Assembly: GCF_901933205.1 (NCBI RefSeq)
Contig: NC_044573.1
Location: 48,947,493 to 49,011,492 of the forward strand
Direction of reading: 5' to 3'
Origin: Camarhynchus parvulus
Taxonomy: Eukaryota; Chordata; Aves; Passeriformes; Thraupidae
Length of the DNA stretch: 64,000 nucleotides
Shown here: positions 13,216-64,000 of the stretch, in pieces
Layout of the letters: each line of letters starts with the position of its first letter
How positions within the stretch are numbered: the first letter of the stretch is position 1
The notes under the pieces: generated by a model
The model's database searches: none
The model's input: the letters and a program-made list of their open reading frames with translations, nothing else
Told to the model about the DNA's origin: nothing
Position numbers and translations under genes: made by a program

Positions 13216-15529
13216 AAATCCTTCCCAGCAAAATGGGTTGGAACAGCTGGGAAAGAGCCATGGGAACCAGAGCACGCCTTCAGCTCCCAGCCACTGTATG
13301 CTTTCTGCACTTTTGTGTTTTCCCTAATAATTTATCTATTTGTTGGGGAAAGAAAACAAACACAGTAAGATGAAATTTAATTTCTTCTCAGATGGAGAAA
13401 ATACCAGGCTAAGCAAGCAACAGATATAAAGTCCCATCAGCAGTTAAAGAGTGAACACCTCAAGTTTTCAGCTTTCACAAGCCACCTGGCACTGACATGA
13501 TTTAAAGGGCAGATTTGTTTTGCTGCAAAAAGCACAAAGTAATACTAAGCTCACTTAGAAGAAAGAACTAACTACAGCAGTACACAAAACCACAGCATTA
13601 AAGCTTCTTTGCAACATTACAAACACATAGCTCTCTCTGTTATCCCAGAGCTTAAGCAAATTGTTACCTGTGCACAGAGCTGGCCAAGGCAGCCCAGAGC
13701 ATGCATGGGGAACGCTCACAGGCAGAGACATGCCTATGTTTATGGATGGGCAGCCATAAAATGAGGTGCCTCAGAAGCTTCTCCATGTGGCATTCCCCAC
13801 AAGAGGGCTCCTCTCAGCTCAGGAATCCCTGAAGAACTCGTTAGCACTATTAGATGCTCGAGTAGCTATGACTGAAAAATTCTAACTGGTGTAACTTAGT
13901 ATATCTCCTGAGCACTGTACTCACTTTGCCATCTATAAAATTATGAATGGCAGAATAAAAAACCACTTCACCCTGATAATTAAGCCATTTACCCAAAGAA
14001 AGTTAGTTAAATGCAGCAGGCCACCTGCCAATAAAGGGATCCACTTTTAACATCCCCCAGCAAAACCCTTGGGGTGATGCTGCAGCTTTCCCCAGGATCA
14101 GCCCTGAAAGTACATGCATGTAGCTACAGGAGGCAAGGAAAGAAACAAACCAGCCACGCATCACAGCACACACACTGAGCTTTGTTTTTTTCAACAAAGG
14201 CAATAGTTTGACCGGTAGCTAATTTCACCAAACACAGATGGGATGTTGACCTTCCTGAGGAGCCGGATCCAGACACAGGTGTTCCGCCTGCGGAGCAGAC
14301 TGCAGCCAAAGCCATCTGCATGGCCCTCCCTGGGCACACACATCTGCTCACTCATGGATGGACCAAAGAGCCATGGAGCAGATCCCTGATGTGCTTTGAG
14401 GTTGTTCCTGTTTGTGAACACCTGCAAAGCAGCCCCTGTGATATCTCAGAGACCTAAAAGGATCTCAGCAGACAACAAACTTCACAGAAAAGCTTCTTAG
14501 TTAAGCTTCACAGAAGTTTAACTCTGACATTTCACTCACAAAGAAGTTTCAAATGAACTTTGACAGCACAAAGTAATTTAAATTCAAAATACTCAAGAAC
14601 TTATGCAAGCAGATCCTTCAGTCCACAGATGTCCCAATGAGTAAAAGTTCAACACAGCAGCTTGAAATGAAACTCTACAGCAAACACAGAATAAATCTAG
14701 GCACATAAGTAATTTTAAAACAGAACATATGCAAAATACACGTCATCTGTTGACTCATTTCTAGTTTTGGTAGGTAATTATAAAAAGACTGATAATCCAG
14801 TTTAAAAAAAAATCACATCAGCAATGTAAGGTAGAGAACTGGAAAAGAGATTGTTAGAAGAAATGGCTTCAAAAAACCAGTCAGTTCTTCCCATGGAAAG
14901 TGAAGTCAATATGCTTGCAAATTCTGAAACACATAGGAACCCAGATGCACATCCTTTCTGAGGCTGAACTTCAGAGCGATACGTAAGTGACTTGTAAGGA
15001 TTTCTGAGCTATATTCTATACTTCTAATGAAGACAGCACTTGGATGGATCTGCCCACAGTCATTGCTTGTGACTGCATGTCTACATTACATAAAGTATGT
15101 ATTAAAAATATTATACTGAGAAAACACAATCAGCCAACAGCCATATGGCCTGTTCATATGCTGTTTTGATATAAAAACTCACTCTTTGATTTAGAGATAA
15201 ACTCGAACTTATGTTAGAGAAGGACTAGCAAAGGGTGACTGGAATGGGACTGGGGAGGAAGGTAAAAAAGGAAAAAAGAGAGGACTAAAAGTTGGACTCA
15301 GCCTTCACAGTCCAGCAAGCAGCAAAAGCAAACAGCATCCGTGCCTACAACAGTGATACAGCGGTCGATCCGCTTGCGTAAGCCAAAATCTCCTCCCTGC
15401 ACCCTCCTCGCCCTTAGGGCCAAAATAAAAGCGAGTTTAAACGGTCTCGCAGTGTACATCCCTCCTTACAGGAGACATCTGCAAGGGCATCTCGCCCCTT
15501 TCCCTGTAGGAAATAAGGGCTTGCAGCAG

Positions 15530-16760
15530 CCCGTCGCTCGCATGCGTTTGAGGCGCAGCCAAACCCCGCAGCGGGCCTCTCTCGGCGGGCACCGGGGCAC
15601 TGCCGCCCGGTACCTTGACCCTGCCGAGCCGTTCCTCCGCCCTCGCCGGGGCTCACCCCGTCCCCGTTAGCAGTGTCTTGCGGCTGTCCAGCCTCCCTTA
15701 TTGCGGGAGCTCGGCGCTACCTCAAGCCCCGGTCAAAGCCCGCAGCCCGGCGGCCGCCCCCTCCGGACCCCTCCTCGCCGGGCGGCTACGCGCCCCGCGT
15801 TAGCCCCGCCGCCGTGCGGGCCCCGCAGCACTCCGAGCCCTGGGACCGAGGCTTCAGAACAACCAGCGGCGACCCGGGAGCGACGGCGCGGCCCCGCCGA
15901 TGCCCCTGCGCGGGGTCGGGACGGGTCTCGCCGCTACGGCGGGCACGGTTCGGGCGCGCCGCCCCCTCCAGCGCAGCTCTGCCCGCCGCCCGGGCCGACC
16001 CCCGGCTGTACCCGGCCGGGCCGCGGCGGTGCCGGGGAAGGCAGCGAAGTCCCCGCACGGCCGGGCGGCCGCGGAGCGCCCCGCACCTGTTGCGGGCGAG
16101 GCCGCCGCCGGGCCCCGCCGCGCTCCCGCTCCGCACGGCGCCCGCAGCCGCCCGGGAGCGCGGGGCCCCTGCAGCCGCGGCCCGATCCGCGCCGCCCTCC
16201 CGCCGCCCCGAGCGGCCGCGGCCCCTGCTCACCTGCGGGCCGCCGGCGCGGGCCGCTCCTGCCCGCGGCCTCCGCCATGTCTCCCTGCTGCTGCTCGCCG
16301 AGCGCGGCTGCTCCGCCCCGCGGCTCCACGGCCCGGGGCAGGTGAGCGCCACGTCCCCCGCCCCCGCCCGCGGCTCTGCCCGGCAGCAGGTGAGGGCGGG
16401 ACCGGCGCCCGCGGCCCGGGAGCAGCCGCTTCTGACGGGCTGGAGGCGTTTATGCGGCGGCGGCGGTGGTGGCGGTGCGGGGGCGGCTGCCCGCACTCCC
16501 GGCCCCCGCGGCGGCCCGGGCTGCCGAGGTGCCGCTGTTCATACAGGTGTGATTAGTTTTTTCTTCAGAGCAGCTCCCGCCGCATTGGCACAGCTCGTTC
16601 GGTACCGGCGCCGAGAGAAAAAACAGGTTTGGGGATGCTCGCCATCTCGGCAGTAGGTGGGAGGAGTGGCGGCCGCCTCGCAAGCCCAGGCGATGCGCCG
16701 CATCGTGTGGGAAAGAGCCGCACTGCCGTACACTCGTTCCTGCGGCACGTGCTCCTAAAC
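15530..16760. promoter_or_regulatory. CpG island / MAP7 promoter
   Basis: A region of very high G+C and dense CpG in an otherwise AT-rich window. It holds Sp1-type GC boxes (for example 16357-16370 and 16391-16398) just upstream of the minus-strand ATG, and a CACGTG E-box at 16744-16749. The long open frames here on both strands are a by-product of GC richness. Transcription from the plus strand is possible, as at many CpG islands, but nothing in the sequence proves it. Confidence 0.85.
16233..16278 (-). CDS. MAP7: MAP7 first coding exon in CpG island (inferred)
   Basis: MAP7 (ensconsin) is a microtubule-binding protein that recruits and activates kinesin-1. On the minus strand ATG at 16278 opens MAEAAGRSGPRRRPA and stops at GCAG|gtgagc, a strong donor leaving phase 1. 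The start has G at -3 and G at +4. Mammalian MAP7 also begins MAE followed by a Gly/Arg-rich stretch. The assignment rests mainly on position: MAP7 lies directly downstream of MAP3K5 on the same strand in vertebrates and starts in a CpG island. The frame remains open upstream, but the candidate start at 16329 is GTG, so the ATG is preferred. No further MAP7 exon was found in the window, which fits a very long first intron. Confidence 0.7.
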
Positions 16761-19084
16761 AGCCGCTTCTAAAGCTGCGTGCAACGCCTTGCTTCCAAAA
16801 AAAAAAGGCTCTGTGAAGAGCTGCCGATGTATCAGTCACTTCTGTAAAGGTCATGGTCCTGTTACCTTTCCTATGAGTTTGCCTTAACTTGCTTTATGCT
16901 GCTTTTCAGGCTCATAAGAGTGTTTCTCTTTAAAGTGTTCTAGTCTGCATCAAAACATCATTTAATATTTCATCTGCTTCTAAGTAGCACCAATCATCAG
17001 AACTACAGGTGAAGGAGGGTGGGTGAATTGGAGAACTCATAGGATGCAGCTGTGGATGCAGGCAAGCAGGTGGAGAGGGGCAGCTCCCTTGGTCTTGTGC
17101 ACTTGGACCAAGCAAACTTCAGTCACCAAGCAGAGCACCCCCCTTTCAGGAACTGCTAAGTTCAGAGCACAAGGTCTTCTTGTGAAAGGAGAGATTAATA
17201 TTTTGCTGTTGCACCAAGAGCCATTTGTGCTCTAAAACAAGGAGTTTGGGGCTTGGGTGATAAACACGCCCTGTGGCTTGTGGGCAGGAGTGTCTGTAAT
17301 AGAAGAATAGGCTGGGCTCTGTGCTGAAAGGTGCAAAAGACAGCAAAATCAGCACTGCCGTGCTCGAGGTTTTACTTCTATGCTCCCTTAAGGGAGATGT
17401 AAAGGTGTCCCAGTCAGCTTGAGCCCTGGATTAGAACAGCACTGATCAAGGACTAAGAGGCTATCCAAGTTCAAACCCAATGGTATGCCCTATGGTCAAA
17501 ATGTTGCCCTCAGCAACATCCTGCACTAATGTAATCTCAAAGCCCTCACTTGTGATCTATCCACCCACCAGGGAGCCAGGCTGAAGAATCCCAGGCTGAC
17601 CTGCCTGATGCACATCGTCCCAAAGTGTTTTGTCTGAGGATGTAAAAGGTAACATCTGGTACAATCTATACGAAGTAGCCTGATGTAGGGATCTTACATA
17701 AGCTTTTGTGCACAGATCTAGTATCTCTATGGATTAGCTGTGCTGCTTAGGGAACCGCATTCAGACCAGCATTGCTGGAGGAGCATAAGTGTACACAGCC
17801 TGGCCTGGGCATGGAACAGAGCCAACAGAGTCTCACCATGGAGAATACAGAACTGATTGCTGAGCAATGCTGCAGAAGCCACCTTGGGTCTGGTGAAGCC
17901 AGCAAAGAACTATAGGAGTTAATTCCAGCTGGTTCCAGGCTAGGTCTCATGGAGATGTTCAGTGGAAACCTCGATCACAATTCTTTCTCCCTTGCATAGC
18001 TGGCATTTCTGAGCAGCCTGAGTCATAGAGAACAGGCTGCATGCTTTCCAAGTAAACAGAGCAGTGCAATTACCTTCCAGTCATACTGCATGAAACCAGA
18101 GGTCTTCAGAGCTGGACCAGTACAGGGTCATGCTTCACACAAAAATCAAATTAGGGAAGTTCATTGTCTTAGGGTTACTTCTCAGTGGGTGAAGTCTTTT
18201 TTAAGTTTTGGGTTTTACAAGTCAGCTTCCACCTCTGGTCTTTCTAGTGTTTAAAATTACCTTGAAAATGTATTGTTTTCCACTGTAGTAGCAGTAGAAA
18301 TTAATGAACAGTAGCTGTGTTTCTAGTGAAATGCAGTGAAGTTTTTGAATTGAGTTGAATACATCCGTGCCTAAAAATCAACAGAACCATCTTCAAATCT
18401 GACTAAAATGATTTAATCTGCTGTTCTGTATCTTTTTTTTTAATACATAATTGTTGCATTGTAGCCAGCAAAAGTTACTGTATACACATTAGGACAATGT
18501 GTTTATGTTTAAAAAAAAATTTCCTTTGAAAACACCTGCTAGACCTGAAAAATTAAGAGCATAAGCCTTTTACTGGTTACCAAGGCTTATGAAAAAAAAA
18601 GTAGCTTCTTGTTCAGGCAAGTCTTACCCACAGTGGAATTTTTTGCAGCTGCCCCAGAAGAATCTGTTCATACCCAGTGCTAGAATAGTGGAGTGACAAT
18701 GACATTGGAGGGACAGGGACTACCCACCAGACTTTTTCATTACATGTGAGAAAAAAAAAATCATTCCATAAACAAAAGCAGAAAAAGAAACAACAGTCCA
18801 CAATGACTATTCAGTGCACGGAGGCAGGACTTTTCATTTCTCAAGTCAAGTACAGCACCCAGAGAAGAATTTTGTTTGGTCTTGACTTGTTAGTACTGTA
18901 ATTAGACTGAATAGAAAAACCAAGAAAATATTCAATACTATGGTTATCATACTCAAATCACAGTAAATGTAAGATGCATCAGAAATGTTCCCTTGATACT
19001 CAGTATGAATTTTTTTTCTTTTTTTTATTCCAATATTTTCCAGTTCTACACCATGGTTGTTATTTTATAAGTCCAAAAATATAG
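16761..19084. other. Intergenic stretch between MAP7 promoter and MAP3K5 3' end
   Basis: About 2.3 kb with no recognised gene, RNA or repeat family. Open frames are short and without protein-like features. Confidence 0.6.
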
Positions 19085-19757
19085 GAAAAAGTAAGTCTTA
19101 GTTTATTTTTATTTTCAATTGTGTATGTCAGAGATAGCTTTAGAACAAGCTAACATTACCGTGGTTCAGGTGTATACAACTGGTACAGTTCAGTAGTACA
19201 TAAACAACTCTAAAACAAATGCACCATAGAACTTAAATTACCAAAAATAAACAATATTAAACTATGTAGGGCAGTAGGTAAAAACAATTACCTTTAGATC
19301 TTGCACACTAAAAGAAAAATATCTAATTATGATTGAAATTATGAAGCTGTACTACAGATAATATTGATATATATTACAAAGAAATTGAAAAGTTGTCACA
19401 TTTTGTTTTTGTTCCAGTGATGTACTGTTACATGAAATCTTACATCAGCTTGTCAGGAAATTAACATCTGCTTACTTTAACTACAATATTTCATGAGTTT
19501 ATAACTTTTGTGTGTATGTTTTCTAAAAATTTTTGAAAAACTTGCATGTAAAAACATTGAAAGTAAAATAATGTTGCAGGTTGTTTACAGATTCCTTATG
19601 GATTATAGGAGTAAAAGCAGTCAGGAAGCTGCAGTGTTTTTAACATTGGTAAACAAATACTGGATTAAAGTGCAACAGTCCTTCTGACAGCACACCTGCT
19701 CTGGCTGAAAGGAAATATTTTCATCTCTGCAGAGAAGCAAAGAAAAAAATATCAGTG
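19085..19757 (-). other. MAP3K5: MAP3K5 3' UTR (extent estimated)
   Basis: AT-rich sequence after the stop codon with no open frame of note. Two overlapping-range AATAAA signals on the minus strand (19102-19107 and 19108-19113) would place a cleavage site near 19080-19095. A further signal at 19024-19029 could give a slightly longer UTR. The end is inferred from these signals only. Confidence 0.5.
19102..19113 (-). terminator. Putative MAP3K5 polyadenylation signals
   Basis: Two AATAAA hexamers (TTTATT on the plus strand) in direct succession about 650 bases after the TGA. They are the first clear pair in this AT-rich tract; use is inferred. Confidence 0.45.
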
Positions 19758-61570
<41,813 letters not shown>

Positions 61571-64000
61571 CTGTAGCAAAGAGAATAACAAGTCACAAGA
61601 ATGTGTATTAATGCAATTTTAAAATAACCATCTCCCTTATTCAAAATCTTTTAATTGCTTACATGACTATACCCTTTCCATTTGAATAAAGTAAGATGGA
61701 AATCATACTTACCAGTTAATGTTATATGCCTTCCAAACCTTCTAATTGGTAGAAAATTCTTTTTTCCCCACCCCCTCTTCCTACAGGCTTCTCAAGAAAG
61801 GAATGTTAAGACATCACTGTCAGGACAAGGCCACAGTCAGATTACCTATGTTCTTGCATGGACCTCATCTGTAAAGGCAAATTGGGGCCTTAGGCTACAC
61901 AACATAGCTGCAAAAACTTAACAGATGCTGAATAAGGCACCTATTATGTTTTTTTCTGCTTTGTTTTTTTAACTTACAAGCCCCAAGCCCCAAACTTACC
62001 TTTATAGACAAGGTCCCATGCAGAAGGAACAGATGATCCACTGGGCTTCTTCCAGCAGTGATGTTCTTTTAACTGCCGCAAGTCCTACCCCAATGAAAGA
62101 CATCTATTAATATTCACAAGCCCCTCAGCAACTCAAGACTATGGCGAGCCTCAGGTTTTATTTTGACTTGCTAAGTTCGCTGAGAACTACAGGCTCCCCT
62201 GTGGCCTTCAGGAGGAGTTTTAGTTCATATGAGCTGCTACATATAGCTAACATGAGATAGGCTACACCATCCCTTGCAAAAAACCCCAATTTTCAGCTTA
62301 CACAAGAAGCTGCTCCACCACTGTAGTGTTTTATTCACTTTTCCCACACTACTCCACTATGACAGTTTCCCTCCACATCATCTTCTATTGTCCTTGATAT
62401 TCAGGCTGAGTATTCACAAGAAATTTCAATGCAACTGTTGATCTTGTTTTTTTCCTTAACCTTCCCTGAGTAGCTAGCAGACTAAACTTCATGGCGGAAG
62501 CAGTAATAAATATTATCAAAATGGGTATCATTACATAAGCTACATTTCAGCCTACAAAGTTTATCTTGTTTTATCACATTGCTCACATTTTTATGACATC
62601 AATGTCAGGTGATAAAGGCTTTTAAAAATGCCATAGATGCTACAAAGTATCTCTGATCTGCCTGAGAAATGTCACCTCCATCAGCCACACAGAGTACCAT
62701 GGTGACCATCTCTGCAAGGCTTTCAGCCAGTGTGCTACACACACTTACACTGTCAAAGAGACCACTTGAAGATGTACACCTCCACTAGTCAGTGCAGAAT
62801 AGGGAAGGGGAATTTGTGTTGAAAGTGTTCAACTTTAGCTGGGTTCTAGAGAGCAAAACCTGAATGCTATCCAGAAAACACAGTAAATGGAAAAAATTAA
62901 TCTCCCCCAGGACTTTAAAGTAACACTCCTCAGCACTATCTGCAAAGGCCAAAGGGCTCTACTAGAATATCTAAAACATTTGCATGCATTTGATAGCAAC
63001 ACACAATAAAAGACAGATACCTACTAACTTCCACAGGCTTTTAATGTGACTTCATCACAAGAGGTGTAAGGAACTGGTATCCCAAGGATACCTGCATCGT
63101 TTCTGTTGGACCTGCCTTTCTTGATAGCTGTACATAGGGCTAAAGTGAGGTACAAACGGAGTGTGTGGGTCTGATGAAGAGTACAACTCGCATGGGGAGG
63201 GACCCATATTACTGGCTGGCAGGGAGAGGGGTTTGTTGGGAGCGTAGGACTGGTGGCAGCAATCATTTTGAGCCCCAGCTCAGTAAGGGAGACTTATAGG
63301 AAGATAGGGCGAGAAAGGATGGATGTGTGGCAGTACCTCAGGACACCGAGTTTGGGAATCATTACTGCCACACAGCCTGGAGAAAACTGAAGTTTTACCC
63401 AAGTATTTTGTGAAGTGGATCCTATTACCTCAGAGAAGACAACATCACCCTCTCATCAAGTTCTTCTGAGAAAGGTGAGGTACTTGGTGCTATAACTCAC
63501 TCTAGTTTGCTGACCATGCTCTGCAAAGCTCATCTGTAAAGTTACTCATCCCTGAAAGGCAAGTTACTTCTCTCTGAAATGTAATTGCTTGGTGATGACA
63601 TTAGCAAGAGGTTCTAAAGACTATAACTTCAATTTAAAGAACTTGGGGGGGGGGGGGTGGTGGAAGGATTATTTGAAAACTTGCAAAGTGAACCTTCATG
63701 AATTTAATTCTGAGTTTATGGTCTCCTTCTATAATTTCTCTTTCCTAAGTTTATTTTTACTTCACCATCTTTAAAAGGTTCTTGAGAGTACAAGAAAATC
63801 CAGGCAAAGTCAAGACATTCTCTCCTTCCATGATAAACTTGGCATTCATAAGGGGAGTGAAAAAAGCAGCAGGAATTCCAGTATATTTTATCAGAAATAT
63901 TTTGCCTTTAAAACAAATAAGGCAAAATAGAGGAACCATTAATGCCAGAAAAGCCTTTGTTTTTTTAACACCAAGAATATATCCACAGCTTGTGATGAAA
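61571..64000 (-). other. MAP3K5 intron running out of the window
   Basis: Contains the exon-like segment at 62000-62084 and a 13-G run at 63645-63657. The preceding MAP3K5 exon (GHQFESSFELRKVG in mammals) was looked for and not found. Confidence 0.55.
62000..62084 (-). other. Orphan exon-like segment (DLRQLKEHHCWKKPSG...)
   Basis: 85 nt between tggggtag|GAC and TATAAAG|gtaagt, 430 bases upstream of the first recognised MAP3K5 exon. Read in phase 0 it is open (DLRQLKEHHCWKKPSG, then SSVPSAWDLVYK) and leaves phase 1, which would splice in frame to that exon. The peptide does not match the ASK1 sequence expected here, which ends ELRKVG. The other two entry phases hit stops. The pyrimidine tract is weak. 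Confidence 0.25.

Larger units (their letters stand above)
5436..16232 (-). other. MAP7 intron 1 between the two first-exon candidates
   Basis: AT-rich sequence with no recognised coding exon apart from the features listed separately. It holds T/G-rich runs (6711-6750 and 12300-12420), a 17-A run (10936-10952), a 13-bp tandem pair (11184-11209) and a possible weak CR1 remnant near 9510-9575. Confidence 0.6.

Noticed and set aside
16279..16329. Upstream extension of the MAP7 first exon (EPRGGAAALGEQQQGD)
   Set aside because: The frame is open, but the candidate start codon at 16329 is GTG; the ATG at 16278 has a strong context and resembles the mammalian MAE start.
15673..16656. 327-codon plus-strand open frame and several others over 15.7-16.5 kb on both strands
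   Set aside because: They overlap in many frames inside the CpG island. The peptides are Pro/Ala/Arg-rich without domains, as expected when stops are rare in GC-rich DNA.

Overview
This window is a piece of a bird nuclear genome. The coding exons are of vertebrate type with GT-AG introns. The dispersed repeats include CR1 LINEs with the bird-type 3' tail and LTRs of a type common in birds. All recognisable genes are read from the minus strand, and no bacterial, plastid or phage content was seen. The species cannot be named from the sequence alone.

Right two thirds (about 19.1-64.0 kb): the 3' part of MAP3K5, the stress kinase ASK1. Twenty-two exons, including a 21-nt microexon, were placed by hand. 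Every junction is GT-AG and every codon phase joins to the next. Together they encode the last 917 or so residues: the end of the central TPR-like and PH-like regulatory region, the whole protein kinase domain, the linker with the 14-3-3 site, the coiled coil and the C-terminal SAM-like domain, ending at a TGA at 19758. The 5' exons lie beyond 64.0 kb. Paralogue MAP3K15 is excluded by the sequence of the post-kinase region. Introns hold one long internally rearranged CR1 copy, two shorter CR1 tails and two solo LTRs that point antisense to the gene.

Middle (15.5-16.8 kb): a strong CpG island. On the minus strand it carries a short first coding exon (ATG at 16278, donor after 16233). MAP7 follows MAP3K5 head-to-tail in vertebrates, so this is most likely the MAP7 promoter and first exon. 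About 3.5 kb separates it from the MAP3K5 stop codon.

Left part (1-15.5 kb): mostly MAP7 first-intron sequence. A second first-exon candidate (5305-5434, minus) opens with ATG, ends in a strong donor and leaves the same codon phase as the CpG-island exon. It therefore looks like an alternative MAP7 start, with a GC-rich upstream region holding an RFX X-box-like element. A small CpG-rich patch near 13.0 kb, a CR1 tail and a perfect 18-bp hairpin are the other marked items.

No new multi-gene system was found. The points most worth checking are the two phase-matched MAP7 starts, the MAP3K5 microexon with two in-frame acceptors beside the 14-3-3 site, an orphan exon-like segment at 62.0 kb, and two coding-like fragments inside introns.
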